The notes beneath the pieces were generated by a model, which did not search any database, had not been told where the DNA came from, and was given only the letters and a program-made list of their open reading frames with translations. Below, piece by piece: positions 32,493-44,345 of a stretch of 64,000 nucleotides of DNA. Where the stretch lies: contig OX335653.1 in assembly GCA_946894095.1 (NCBI GenBank), positions 10,049,001 through 10,113,000 on the forward strand, in the 5' to 3' direction. Origin of the DNA: Incurvaria masculella (lineage: Eukaryota; Arthropoda; Insecta; Lepidoptera; Incurvariidae). The number at the start of each line of letters is the position of its first letter. Positions within the stretch are counted from its first letter, which is position 1. Both the position numbers and the translations under genes were made by a program.

Positions 32493-33200
32493 GACTAGAC
32501 TAGAATTCACGTCACATTTGCCAAATCCATGCCTTACTGCAAAACTTCGTCAAAATATTGCATACCTGCCAACAGAGCAACGGTGACTATTTAATCGATA
32601 TTTTGTTTTATGTGTGAATGGCATCAGTGCCTCAATACATATGTAGAAAAAATATAATTAAAGTTTTCAAAATTAATGTTCTCACTGAGACAACCTATAA
32701 TACCATATGAACACATATTTGGAAGCGTGAGAACGCGCCTTACGGCATTATAGATGCACGTAACAATTCCAAAATCTAGTTAAAGCCCTTCGAAACTTCC
32801 GTTATGAAAAATTATAACATTATAATTAATTTATCTCTCAAATTACTCTGAGCGGGAAATTAGATGCTAAGCCATATTTGAAACAAGCGCAAGCCCGATC
32901 CAGTTTCTGGAGTTTATTTGGTGACAAAATTGCGACTCTGCTGCCTTGTGTATTCAGTTTATAATTCTTTAGCGGTGTTGGAAATTCAACTCGAGTGAGG
33001 CGGGATTGCGGATTTTAACGAGACAATTTTACGACCGAAGTGAAAACGCGTCATAGTCTGTTGATGATTATAAGAACTAACGTGATTTTATCAGCATTGA
33101 TACATACACAATTGGACTCATTTTCGGAATATAATTTCGTCGGCTCAAATGTAAACAGTGTCAGAATATAATTTAACATGGAGCGCTTTTGCGTACCCAT
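32493..33200. other. unassigned
   Basis: No gene or element recognised. Confidence 0.4.
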
Positions 33201-33289
33201 GTCTCTTAATAAGGGTAAAAAAGGGTTTTCCGTAATGGTAACTACTGTAATCTTTGTACACCATAACTAAGTTCGAAATGTTCCTCATT

Positions 33290-33530
33290 GTTTCGGAACG
33301 CTCTGAATCCATACAAAACTGTAGGCTCCTAACCCGCTCGGGCTGGTACCACGACAATGGCGGATTAAAATTTAAGCGCAATGGATAAAATATGGTTACG
33401 GCGGTAATTAATAATGTCTGTATTTTACGTCTACTTCGATGTAAACGTGCTAGAATAAAGGAAAAGTCCCGTATGGCACCTACATCCTTCGAGAATATAT
33501 TTTGATGGGATAACGACCACGATTAAGAAG
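33290..33530 (+). repeat. strongly decayed tRNA-SINE body
   Basis: ATCCATACAAAACTGTAGG, CCGCTCGGGCTGGTACCAC and GTATGGCACCTACATCCTTC keep the order of the SINE body with many changes. Confidence 0.6.
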
Positions 33531-33937
33531 TATGATGGATTGGTTAGAGTTGCAAAATTTAAATTTATTTTAAATTTGAAAAATTTAAATACGACGACAG
33601 GACAATACGTGTTTATTATTAATCTAGACTGCGCCATATGTACGAATCAACCCAATTTAACATATATATATCAACGGAATCCTTATACATAGACCATTCC
33701 AAAAATATACAAACAACCCATTGGGAATACGTTTTCATTACCCTTTCAAAATATTTTTAATTATTTATTTTAATTTTTTATTTTAAATAAGTGTTTTGGC
33801 AATTGTATTAAATTTCACAGGTAGTCTAGGTGTAAGGATATCTGAAAGATATAAGGATGCAGCAGATTTTATTTTTAAATATTTAGTTATTTTCCAAATT
33901 TTACAGATAATTTCGCTAATGAAAAGTAAGCGAAAAA
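33531..33937. other. AT-rich, nothing recognised
   Basis: Dominated by AAATTT words. Confidence 0.4.
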
Positions 33938-34734
33938 AACAAATTATTTAAAAATATAAAAAACCCGACAGCGTAAAAAATTGTAACTTAAAATTTACTT
34001 AGTAAAGGAACTGAAAAGATAGAAACAAGTTGAAAAATTAAATATTTGTTGTGTTTGAATGATCATGGTTGACAGTGTTTACAAACGCAGTCGGAGGCAT
34101 CAAATAGCCCCAGTAGGTTCCATAGTAAATGACTAGCGATTTTATGGATTATTTCGGTGCAGCAAGAAAATACGTGGTGGGGGAAGTTCCAATATCCTAT
34201 CTTTCATTTTTATGTATAAAGTGGGGTTTTTTTCTCGTTCTCGGTGTCACCAATCATCGTGAAATTTACATAGGTACACTTTCAATGAATTTAATAACAA
34301 AAAAATATAAATCATAGTTAATGTATTTGATGCACAATATGAATTATATAATGATATATTATATATTTCCCAATATATTCCATTATTAATGACTAGCGAT
34401 TTCTTAGTGATATGGGTATAGCAAAAATATACTTATTGAGACAAATTAGAATCTCCTAACTGTCATATAATAAATACGAAAGTAAGTTTGTCTGTTTCGC
34501 GAACTCAACCGACCATCGTGAAATTTGCATAGGCACACCATTAAAAATATAAATCGTAGTTAATGTATCTTATGCCTCCGACTGCGTTTGTAAACACTGT
34601 CAACCATGATCATTCAAACACAACAAATATTTAATTTTTCAACTTGTTTCTATCTTTTCAGTTCCTTTACTTAGTCAATTTTAAGTTACAATTTTTGCGC
34701 TGTCGGGTTTTTTATATTTTTAAATAATTTGTTT
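33938..34734. mobile_element. fold-back element with 163-bp terminal inverted repeats
   Basis: Arms 33938-34100 and 34572-34734 are nearly identical reverse complements (AAAAAACCCGACAGCG, TGATCATGGTTGACAGTG, GCAGTCGGAGGCAT). The interior is a diverged tandem pair, each beginning AATGACTAGCGATTT and containing CATCGTGAAATTT and ATAGTTAATGTAT. No coding capacity. Confidence 0.88.
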
Positions 34735-34839
34735 TATTTTAATTATTTTTAGTTTTCGTAGAGCATGCATTTATCATTTAAATATCTGCACGTTAATAAA
34801 TTCCAACGAAAGTAAGGTTAGGTATTATTATGGAACCTG

Positions 34840-35205
34840 ACATGGATGGCTAATGTAACACAACTACCGTCATGATATAAGCCTAATTCAACAAATTCCA
34901 GAAGGAATTAGGTGACAGGCCAGGACCTTCCTTTACACAGAATCACGGCTGCACACGGATACCATGGGTGGAAAATACAGACAAAGATCTATTGCCACTT
35001 CGTCCATAGTTTTTCCTAATGCGGTGATACCAACCCAGGCGGGCTTAACCCTGTCACCTAGTAGGGTAAGGTGACCTGCAGTTTTACATGGGTTCCGAAC
35101 CATGAACCACTCGCAAGATAAAGTGGTGTATAACAGATGCGAGGATTTTAACCCATAACCTCTTGCATGAAAGGCAATATTTTAGTCCCTACACTACGAG
35201 GTGTA
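34840..35205 (-). repeat. tRNA-derived SINE
   Basis: The order on the plus strand is GACATGGATGGCTAAT, AATTAGGTGACAGGCC, CCAACCCAGGCGGG, CACCTAGTAGGG, GTTCCGAACCATG, then a damaged head. This is the reverse of the 31283 copy. Confidence 0.8.
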
Positions 35206-35654
35206 ACAAATAGAGTTTTTTGATTGATATTAAAACAAAACTACATTTTCTAAAAGTTTCTTCATGTTATCTTTAAGGCTTTAATGAAGTCATCAGTTCA
35301 TAGAATGAGATTCCCTCATTCAACGAATTTTGATCATATGCCGATATATACAAGGTTTTAGTGGAGGTATGGTCCAAACGTTAACGTATTCCTTGGCATA
35401 TTTGAAACAAAAAGGATATACATTTTATTTGTAGGTATTTGAAATGTATGGGGAGGATCTTTTTCAAGTCGTACAACAAAATATCTTCTCCCTTTTTGCT
35501 GCAAATATGCCGAGGAATACGTGGTTAGCTCTTGGACCATATCTCCGTTAACACCGTATATATGGTTTTTTTAGAATCTCCCTCTCATCATCGTTGATTA
35601 CAGTTACACTAAATTTATAAGCGAACAGTTCGACACTCAAATCCTGTGGTTATA
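35206..35654. other. unassigned with an internal inverted pair
   Basis: Segments near 35365-35400 (GTGGAGGTATGGTCCA, ACGTATTCCTTGGCATATTT) and 35505-35550 (AATATGCCGAGGAATACGT, TTGGACCATATCTCC) are complementary, suggesting another fold-back MITE of about 200 bp. Confidence 0.5.
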
Positions 35655-36674
35655 TACAGGGTCCGTCACTCGAAGTGTTACCAATTGAAAATGATGTTAT
35701 TTAGTTAATTGAAGTACGGTTCGTTAAAAATTATATCACAATAAAACATTTAATTTTAAGACAATAATTGTTATCGTTCGATATATCCTCCTTTGATCCA
35801 TGGATAAGAGGTTTCTGAGACGATGCTAAGTGTTGTTGGAACGTCCAGCGTTTCGTACTGCATTGTTTACACGTGCACATGGTATGAGCGCCTCATTTAA
35901 CACCTTTTGCACACACTTGCTGGTTGACTTTGACGCCCTTCTCGATAAACACGAGTGAATAGCGACCATTTGCGGTCACTGCAGCCGAGACCTTAAGAGA
36001 AGCGGGCGCTTGCTTACGAACGGGAACTCCATCGTCGAAATTCTCGTTGGATTTGCCCTGTAGCCAAACGCGAAAATGTTGTTTGTTTATATACTGTTAA
36101 ACAGTAAACATTTTTTCATCAGAAAAAAATATGTTTTCCAGATCGCCACGCAAGACTTTCATTGCTTGAGCTCTTTGTAGTCGAACTGCCTTCTGCGCTG
36201 AACTAAGATGCTGTAATTTTTGTATCTTGTTGGTAGGGCTTCAGTTGCATTTCTTTTTATTTCAGTATGCGCCGATTACTTGAGTCGGGTATTGTCTGAC
36301 TTTTCGCAAATTTTGCAGAACACTGGTGAGGATTTCCTTGAATTTGAGCCATTACCTTTCGAACCATATCATGTGATATTGCTATTTTCGAATGACCGCC
36401 TCTATGCCGTTTAGCAATGCTAGGTTATAACGCTTAATGTTCGAACCACTACTAACGAACCACGCACTAACATTTTGTTTACATGTAAATGTCGGAGCTC
36501 CCGAACGATGACTGGTTGTGATTTTCCGGTCAAATACAAAACGTTCACAATGTTTCTTCCCGCTCTTTTCGCCCACTTAAAAACAATGAAACAAATTGAC
36601 GGGTCACCAAAATTTTGCGTGCTGTCATTATTATTTTGAAAATAGAAGTAACAGTTCAAGTGACGGACCCTGTA
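35655..36674 (-). pseudogene. decayed Tc1-like DNA transposon with terminal inverted repeats
   Basis: TACAGGGTCCGTCACT at the left and AGTGACGGACCCTGTA at the right form a terminal inverted repeat of about 22 bp with two mismatches, including TA at each end. The minus strand retains IS630/Tc1-type transposase pieces: NIFFSDEKMFTV (first catalytic Asp, near 36110), NKQHFRVWLQGKSNENFDD, KVSAAVTANGR and RWTFQQHLA, where the usual FQQD Asp is His. Frameshifts and stops (for example after MFTV) break it. The third catalytic part is absent. It is dead. Confidence 0.75.
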
Positions 36675-37894
36675 GTAATCGCTTTGATCACAGGATTTCA
36701 TCCATGTATAAACTAACTGCTAGTTAAAATTCAATAATCTCCATAATAACCATGATTTTAATATTTATATTCACTACTTCATAAGACTGGAAGTTGTCTC
36801 TTGACTGACAGCTTTGAATGTGAGTCAAAAGCATTGTTAAAGCCATTTTATTTAATTATTGTGCTAGTTAAGTTCCAGTTTCACAGATTAGAACTTTAAC
36901 TGGATGCGGCGAAAGAGACCTGGATTCATCGTTTGCAAATATATAATATGTGGGCCCGAGGTCCACAATCGCCCGATCGAATGTGTTACCTTGGAGCTTA
37001 TAAACTATTACATCCCAACTGAGCGTATATTGTTTTTCTTGCCTCCAAAGACCATCAAAATATAATGTTCATGATTTAATCCGTACATGAACTCCTGGTT
37101 TATTATTTTCAATAATATAACGTGTTAATAATATGTGATATATGATGATAAACCCAACTTTGGCAAAGCCGTGCTTTTTCTTCCCACTGCTCCCAAGGAC
37201 GCACGGTTAAAGATCAGCGATATTATGATGACGATCATATCTAATGTACCCTATGTAACATAAGTCCTCATCAGGGGGCTGACAACATCTTCATGGAAAG
37301 TTTTCTTATCTTTGGTAAAGCTTTTAGATATTATCAGAGTGGTATCGATTCAAGGCACCACAGTATCTCGGCACTGTAGAGTCGCCCTCTTGTGGAACAA
37401 GCGGACCTTCCCCAGCGTGACACCCATTGACAACGGAAGTATGGATTTATGAGCTGTGCAGGTGCAGAATGCTGATAGTAAAGCAATGATGGTGATATCG
37501 GTCTATGCGGCGACCGAGAATGTCGAAAATCTATCTGACTATCGCCCGGATCCACCACTTCCAGTTACAGACATCCCAAAGTTATCTTTCGGTTACACCA
37601 TATAAATATGCAATGTAACCGAAACTACATTCCATATAGCTGGAGGTAGTGAAAAGAGGAGTATATGACCTGAGTTGGTATGACAAGCGCGCTTGCGTAA
37701 ACAAAAATCATTTGAATTAATTTGAATATTTGGATGTTTTTGGAATTTCTTATTCCAAATTACATTTAAACATATAAGTTGCATACCTTTTTGTAAACTA
37801 TTTAGAAAACCCTTTAGTTTGATACCCCACTCGATAGGTTTCAAGAAAAAAAAAATTGAAAACACATAATTTGGCGCCAAAAATCAGCCATGAT
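36675..37894. other. unassigned
   Basis: No supported gene. 37340-37560 is mixed GC with an open minus frame of 74 codons that has no recognisable domain. Confidence 0.4.
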
Positions 37895-38066
37895 TTTTTT
37901 ATGATTTTGATATACCCAGTGTCACTCTCACAATTAAGACGAATCTAACGACACCTCTCAAGCTAAAATCCATCAAGCCGTTTAGGCTGCAGGGGGCGAC
38001 AAAGAAATATACATACATACATACACTCGAAAAACATAACCCTCCTTCTTTCGCAGTCGGGTAAAA
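37895..38066 (-). repeat. CCCGACTGCG repeat, uninterrupted copy
   Basis: The minus strand reads TTTTTACCCGACTGCGAAAG, GGAGGGTTATGTTTTTCGAG, (TGTA)n, GTCGCCCCCTGCAG and ATCATGGCTGATTTTTGGCG. It is the empty-site relative of 30889-31225. Confidence 0.75.
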
Positions 38067-39094
38067 ACCGTCACAAATATACACGGAATACTAAATCCAA
38101 ACGCAAACGTGAAATGCTAAGCGAGCACTAAAGTTGGTGATTAATTTGCTAAGTAATTGGGAAGTATAAAAATACTCCAGCACTGTGAGCTTGGAGATTG
38201 ACTTAAATCGCATAATTAATTAAACTGTCTTCTATCTGCTGAAACGGTAAGATTTTTTTTTAACTATAATAGAAAGAAGTCCAATAATGCTACCAGAGTC
38301 GTGACGTGAAGCTTCCAGCACAAAAGAAATAGCTTAATTAGCTCTACCGAAAAGCTTTCTTTATTTTATTAGATCAAGCATACTGTGCAGTTACAACCTG
38401 CATACGCTTGTAACTTCACAATCTAAATATCTACTGGAGCTCGGTATTCAGCCATTGTATTCGGCGTCGCGTATTCAGAAACAATTGGTAATGGCTCCAC
38501 AGATTATCGAAAGCCAGTCCGGATTGTCCTTAACAATGGGGATTCTGGGCAGAATTCGATGCTCTTCGTTAGATAATTTCAATCTCATAACTACAGCTTA
38601 ACGAAGTTGCTGCTTGAATGACGTTTATTTCGCTTTGTAGGGCTAAGTCTATCAGCCGTTCATAAGCAATCGACTAAGCTGCAATTAATCAGAGATTAAA
38701 TCGGAACTTTGATAACATTGTTCAGTCGTGATTAATTGAGATGGAGATTGAGATTATCAAATTTTGCCGTATCTCAAGTGAGCGGATTTTACCAACTTCA
38801 AAATAAGCTAATTCCTCTCAGAAGTCATAACGCTATTTGGTGTCGGTTTTTGCAGATTTTTGTGGTCGTTGAAAACTATCTTATAAATTTAAGATGAAAT
38901 TTTGGAAACGGAGCGTTAATTAGCCATCCCTAAATACACATTTTATACTTTGTTTTATTGTATGTACGCGAAACAATAAAACTAGTGCGAGTAACATCAT
39001 GGTTTGAGTAAAACAAAATGTAACGATATTTATAAATAACTGCAACTATGCATACAAAAAGTATTGATGATCTATGTAGGTAGGTACCTACTAG
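38067..39094. other. unassigned
   Basis: No gene or repeat family recognised. Confidence 0.4.
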
Positions 39095-39460
39095 GTACTA
39101 GTGTCTCTCTGAGCTGCAGACCTCGCGAGTCATTTCATATCTTAAAACTGAATAAATATTTACCGCGCAAATTAAATGAAAATCCTATTCCTTTTCTTGT
39201 ATTTTTCTCACTTAGTACCTAACTTTTAAGGTCTTGTCACAAAAAAAAAGTTCTGTGACATTTTGGAACGTTTTTCAAAATGGCGGAGACTAAATCGACA
39301 AATATCGAACCTGCTCACAAAATTTGACAAGAATCGGTTGATAAATACGACCTGCAGAGTGCTATCCGCCGGACAGCTAGACGACGGACAGCCGGATATA
39401 CTAAAGCATTTTTGCCCAAGCTGAAACGGAGAAGTTTGCTGGCGCTTCGTTCGGTCAAAA
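39095..39460 (+). repeat. repeat family E, copy 2
   Basis: GCAGACCTCGCGAGTC, AATCGGTTGATAAATACGAC, CCGGACAGC and GCCCAAGCTGAAACGGAGA align with 21870-22145. Confidence 0.75.
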
Positions 39461-39540
39461 ACGATCCCTTTAAAATTCCGCAAAATAATATGTATTTATA
39501 ATATTTTTAGTTTGAAAAGAAGTTCTATAAGATCCCTTGA

Positions 39541-39655
39541 GATTAATTTGAGTTTCAGCGACATCTACATTTGAAGCATTGTAACCAGATTTTGAAAATA
39601 ATCTGAAAAAGTATTGGTCGTGACATTCGTCGGAAGCAGGACTTCTGATGTCTGA
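39541..39655 (-). repeat. single-armed relative of the fold-back SINE
   Basis: It matches the left arm of 30911-31165 (TTTGAGTTTCAGCGACATCT through AAAGTATTGGTCG) and continues into GACATTCGTCGGAAGCAGGA, the reverse complement of that element's tRNA-like core. It is the simple, non-inverted arrangement. Confidence 0.8.
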
Positions 39656-40645
39656 AGACAGCCACCTACGCAATTAAAATAAAAATCAAAGGAAAGTAAA
39701 AAGTGTCATCTTTATTAATTGGTTTTTACTATTCTCATGTCTGCACACGCCTTTGGACCAAACATTTCTTAATTGTTTTCTTAGGTACATCAATTACATT
39801 TGCATACAGAGAGCCTGAGCACCAAAATACCCCAGGAATGAAAATGTTAATACAATTTCCGGCTTGGATTAAAATAAATATCTACGTACCTTTCAGCTTT
39901 ATGAGGTCTCTAATGAACAAGGCGTTGGCGTGCTCCTATTAACCGACGCTAGCAGGGTTCCTACTACCGCTAGTTTGTACATACTTATTGAAACCCTAAA
40001 AATATACCCAATGCGAATTAGAAAAACTCTTACTTAAAAAAAACTTAGATAAAAGTACCTTTACGAAGATTTTGGAAATACACCTTTCAGATAACTTAAA
40101 GATGGAGTGAAAGTTCCATTTAATCATCTTCCATCCTAGCCATTGTCATGATATTGTTTCGCAACAATGAAATCGGCAAGTTTAGTGATACTGGCAAGTA
40201 ATTAGCCTTGGTCGCTTGCTGGTTAAAAACTTTTAATTGACTTTGAGAGGCGCTTCGAAAACGTCGCCGTTCATTGAAGACGAACACAATAATTTATCGA
40301 CAGTTGAACGTACATTGGGGAAGATTTATTTTGTAATTAGGAAATTTTCCCTAATTTCAACTTTCTGGACTTCGAGCGAATTCCGCAAATGTAATTTGGC
40401 TGGGCCGAGGGCTCGACAAAGGATAAACGATTGCCGGATGACGACTTAAATGGAAATTGAATCTGATGAAAATATGTATTTTTGTTGTATATTTCGTAAC
40501 TTCTCGCTAAATTGCGAAGTTGCTAAGCGTAATCAAATAAGATGCTCATTGGACCGTGATTCGGGATTGGTAATTTCAGCAGATGTATTCGGATATTATT
40601 TCATGTTAAAAATCTTTAGCTCTCGAGTGTATGTACTTAATATAA
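39656..40645. other. unassigned
   Basis: No gene or repeat recognised. Open frames here are AT-rich and without domains. Confidence 0.4.
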
Positions 40646-40647
40646 AA

Positions 40648-40918
40648 TAAACCGGCCAAGTGCGAGTCGGACTCGGACACGAAGGGTTTCATACCATCGT
40701 ACAAGATTTAACACAAAAAATCACGTTTTTTGTATGGGAGCCTCCTTTAATTTTTATTATCTTTAAATGTAATAGCGGCAAAATAAATATACACTCTGTG
40801 AATTTCAGCTGCCTACCTAATACGGTTCATGAGATACAGCCCTGTGACAGACGGACGGACGGACAGCAGAGGCTTAGTAATAGGGTTCCGTTGGCACCCT
40901 TTGGGTACGGAACCCTAA
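40648..40918 (-). repeat. GGGTTCCGTACC-headed repeat, copy 3
   Basis: The plus-strand order is ACCGGCCAAGTGCGAGTCGG, GGTTTCATACCATCGTAC, (GACG)n and GGGTACGGAACCCTAAA, the complement of the family. Confidence 0.88.
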
Positions 40919-41369
40919 ATACTACGTTGAAGTTATACGATTTTGTATGCATTGCCTCCAGGAAGCGAATTGTAAATAAAGTTTATTGCGCGCCTGATAA
41001 TAAAAGTCAATCAGAAGCCAGATGCATTCTATTATTTTTAGGTACAACCGAACAATGCGCAGACAAAGCATAAATTTTAGACCTTTTTATGGATCGTCTT
41101 TAACGCGGATATAAATTCGGTGATAAACTGTTAAAACTGCAGCCGGAATGTTGCACTGCTTTAGTATCGCCGGAGTCCGAATGAACTCTAGAAACCACTA
41201 CGCTGTAAACAGTTTTGTCAGATCCCACGATAATGACTGAAGAGAAGATGAGTCCAGGAAAAATCTAGTCTAGGCCAAATATGTTCATAATTCACATTTA
41301 TTTTCCTAGGATATTTTTAAATAAACATGTATTGCTAATATCACACCTTTCTCACTATGTTGGCTCAAA

Positions 41370-41575
41370 ACACCGCGTTCTCAAAGGAACTGGGTGCAAT
41401 GTCAGGACCACTGATCAAAGAGTCAGGACCTTCCCTTTGAATGAGCTACCTAGAAAAAAAAATCAGTAAAAATTAATACCCGCCATGTACCAATGAGTTT
41501 CTATCGCTGCTCCCAAACTAAGCACAAGATAGTCGAAGCCGCAATGAAAAATTGTCAGTGTTTTCCATCAAAGCC
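41370..41575. repeat. two SINE-body scraps in opposite orientation
   Basis: 41372-41440 has minus-strand words (GAACTGGGTGCAATGTCAGG, CAGGACCTTCCCTTTGA). 41520-41572 has plus-strand words (GATAGTCGAAGCCGCAATGA, AATTGTCAGTGTTTTCCATC). Both are very diverged. Confidence 0.5.
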
Positions 41576-41867
41576 AAGGTTCTAGTTAATTTATTAAAAT
41601 GTTCACATAATTTAAACTTTACCAGGAGTCTTGTTTGTGTTACCAACATCAACGTTTTAAGTTTCAAAGCCGTGGTCTCGCTTAATGGCTTACGTAAACG
41701 AAATATATTCAAAGGGTCTGGCTAGATAGTTGAATGCCGGTCTAAACAAGATATCAGGGCCTTCTATTGAACGAAACCACATCAAAACTACCGAGCAATT
41801 GAAAGTTTTCTGATTGAAGCGTGAAGACTCGAGTAGGAACGTGGCATAGTACATATATACACGGAAC

Positions 41868-42265
41868 AGCTCGTGGTGTAGGGGCTAGAGGACTTACCAT
41901 TCATGCGAGAGGTAGGTCCTAGCTCCGTTCATGCATCACTTTCTTTCTCTTTCCGAGTTGGATAAGTTCATTTCGTTACGAATGCGAGCTGTTCCATGGT
42001 TCGGAACCCAGGTAAAACTGTAGTTAAACTTCCCTACTAGGCGGTAGGGTTAAGCCCGTCCGGGTTGGTACCACCGTATTGGATCAAACTATGGTTGAGG
42101 CGGCAATGAAAAGTTGGCCGTATTTTCCATGCAGTTCAGTATAGCCGCGCTCATGAAGGGAAGGTCCTGGCATGACCCTAATTTCTGCGGAAATGTGGTG
42201 TATTCGACTAATATCATGGCAGTAGTTGCATGGTAGTAGCCACCCATGGCAGGTTCCATAAAATA
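41868..42265 (+). repeat. tRNA-type SINE immediately left of the mariner
   Basis: CAGCTCGTGGTGTAGGGGC (altered head), CATTTCGTTACGAATGCG, CCATGGTTCGGAACCCAGG, GCCCGTCCGGGTTGGTACC and ATGGCAGGTTCCATAAAAT. Its 3' end abuts the mariner terminus at 42266. Confidence 0.82.
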
Positions 42266-43548
42266 TTGGTTAGGGAAAAAGTTTCTTCGCATTTTTTAAG
42301 AAAATTCAAAACATTTTTTAATATGGTTTATTTACATTTAACTAAAGTATGTAGGTACCATTTTGTTCGATAACTTTTTGCCATCTTGTAGGTAGGGACA
42401 TGATCCCATTGCTATAGAAATATTGGGACTTCTGATCAATATACCGCGACAAGTGGTTTTGGCAGTCCTCTCGTGATGTTAACCTGACACTGCCTAAAGA
42501 ATTCTGAAGAGACCTAAACAGGTGGAAATCTGAAGGTGCAAGTTCAGGACTATACGGCGGATGCATTAACACCTCCCAGCCAAACTCTATTAGTTTTTGC
42601 TGAGTGGCTAAAGATGTGTGAGGTCTAGCGTTATCATGATGAAAAACCACACCCCTTCTGTTGATTAATTCCGGCCGCTTTCTCTCAACTTCTTGCTTTA
42701 ATCTCATCAGTTGTTCGCAGTAGAGTTCAGAATCGATGGTCCTGCCTGGTGGTAACAGCTCATAATGAATAATGCCCTTTCAATCCCACCACACACACAG
42801 CATCACCTTGTTGCGAGTTAACCCGGGTTTCGCCACAGTCTGTGAAGCTTGACCGGCCTTTGACCACGACCTTTTTCGCACGTTCTTGTCGTACGTGATC
42901 CACTTTTCATCACCAGTTATCAGCTTCTTCAAAAATGGTTCGGTTTCATTACGACGTAATAAAGAATCACAAATGAGTACACGGTTCATTAGGTTTCTTT
43001 CAGTGAGCTCGTGAGGTACCCAAATATCGAGCTTTTTTGTGTACCCAGTTTTTTTCAAATGCGCCAAAACTGTTTTGTGGTCAATTCCTAGTTCTTCAGC
43101 TACGTCGTAACTACTGATATGCCGATCTTGCTTCACTTTTTCAAAAATGGCATCCATTTTATCCGTAATAGGGCGACCAGAGCGACGTGCATCTTTGACA
43201 TCAAAATTTCCGGATTGAAAACGCTTAAACCAAATTTGTGCTACTCTCACAGACACTGCACTAGGTCCATAAACATCGCAAATTTTTTTCGCGGCTTGCG
43301 TTGCATTTTTACCTTTTTTGTAGTAAAATTTTAAAATGTATCGAATTTCTTCATTAGATTCACTCATTTTGACAGTACGAAAAACCAATGAGAATCACAC
43401 ATTTTCCTAATTTGAATTTGGAATTATGTTCTTTAAAATTTAAACTTTCAATGATACCAAAACCAGCCAGATACAAATAGTATAGCCAAAGAGATTTTAT
43501 TACAAGTTCATACATACTATAATGCGAAAAGACTTTTTCCCCGACCTA
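42266..43548 (-). mobile_element. mariner transposon, near complete
   Basis: It is about 1.28 kb. The left terminus TTGGTTAGGGAAAAAGTTTC and the right terminus, minus-strand TAGGTCGGGGAAAAAGTCTT, are imperfect inverted repeats of about 28 bp, followed by CGCATT on both sides. TA precedes the left end; the right TA is not exact. It contains one transposase frame on the minus strand. Confidence 0.88.
42342..43367 (-). pseudogene. mariner transposase with a single in-frame stop
   Basis: From MSESNEEI the frame runs 195 codons to TGA at 42780-42782, then 145 codons in the same frame to the normal end (EQNGTYIL). The total of about 341 matches the usual 340-350. The N-terminal helix-turn-helix region includes VAQIWFKRFQSGNFDV. 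The family motif WVPHEL is present. The catalytic triad is visible: ITGDEKW, HHDNARPHT and YSPELAPSDFHLF, with 34 residues between the second and third Asp (DD34D). The stop sits where the family has Trp in a WWDW-like stretch, so TGG to TGA is likely. Otherwise it is intact and probably a recent loss. Confidence 0.92.
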
Positions 43549-43579
43549 TTATATTTACAGGTTGATTTTTTTTAAATGT

Positions 43580-44345
43580 GCCTTCAGGGCCAAACCGAAA
43601 CTATATAAAAGACTGACTTTGATAAAAACTAAAGCTGCATTATTATTTTTTTGAAAGATTTTTTTTCTAGTCGGCAGTCGAATTCGTTGGTTTTGAAAAA
43701 AATTACGCATTCTGTATTTTTCCATCAGATGGTAGTGTCGCTTGCAAGGAATAAATTCGTTAAAGTAATGTTAAATGACAATGTTAAGAAAAGTATTGAT
43801 TTTTAATAAACTGATTCAAATTTTCAAGTATTTCATACATTACCCGTGCCTTCACTAATCAAATTGTCTCAAATATTTATTTCTTTCGTTTTTTATGGCT
43901 TTGAACCGCGAAGAGATAATACAATTTTGAAATTAGAACACGATGTTGTGATATTAAATGCAGGTGTGTTGAGCTGCATTTAAAATTATTTGATTTGTTT
44001 TTACGGTTTTTACGATTATTTGATTGTACGGGTAATGTATGAATACTTGAAAATTTTAATCAGTTTATTAAAAATCAACACTTTCCTTTTGTTTGCCGTG
44101 TAACACTACTTCACAGGATTTGTTCCTTATGAGCGACACTATTCACTGGTACAATAATACAGGATGCTTTATTTTTCTCAAAATCAACGAGTTCGTTTGC
44201 CGGTTAGGAAAGCGATTTTTTCAAAAATCTAAAAATGCAGTTTTAGTTTTTATCAAAATCGGCCTCATGCGTCCTTATCGTGTGTTTCGCTATTTCTTAT
44301 AGTTTCGAATTCGGCCATGAAGGCCCATTTGATAAATTCAACTGT
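43580..44345. mobile_element. fold-back MITE with arms of about 270 bp
   Basis: The outer ends GCCTTCAGGGCC and GGCCATGAAGGC, then GATAAAAACTAAAGCTGCAT with ATGCAGTTTTAGTTTTTATC, and TTTTTAATAAACTGATT with AATCAGTTTATTAAAAA, are complementary across the centre. The arms have diverged. No coding capacity. Confidence 0.82.

Noticed and set aside
37334..37558. 74-codon minus-strand frame
   Set aside because: No recognisable motif, no splice context and no neighbours; not enough to call a gene.
40660..41073. 137-codon plus-strand frame
   Set aside because: It is the complement of a GGGTTCCGTACC-headed repeat and has no domain.
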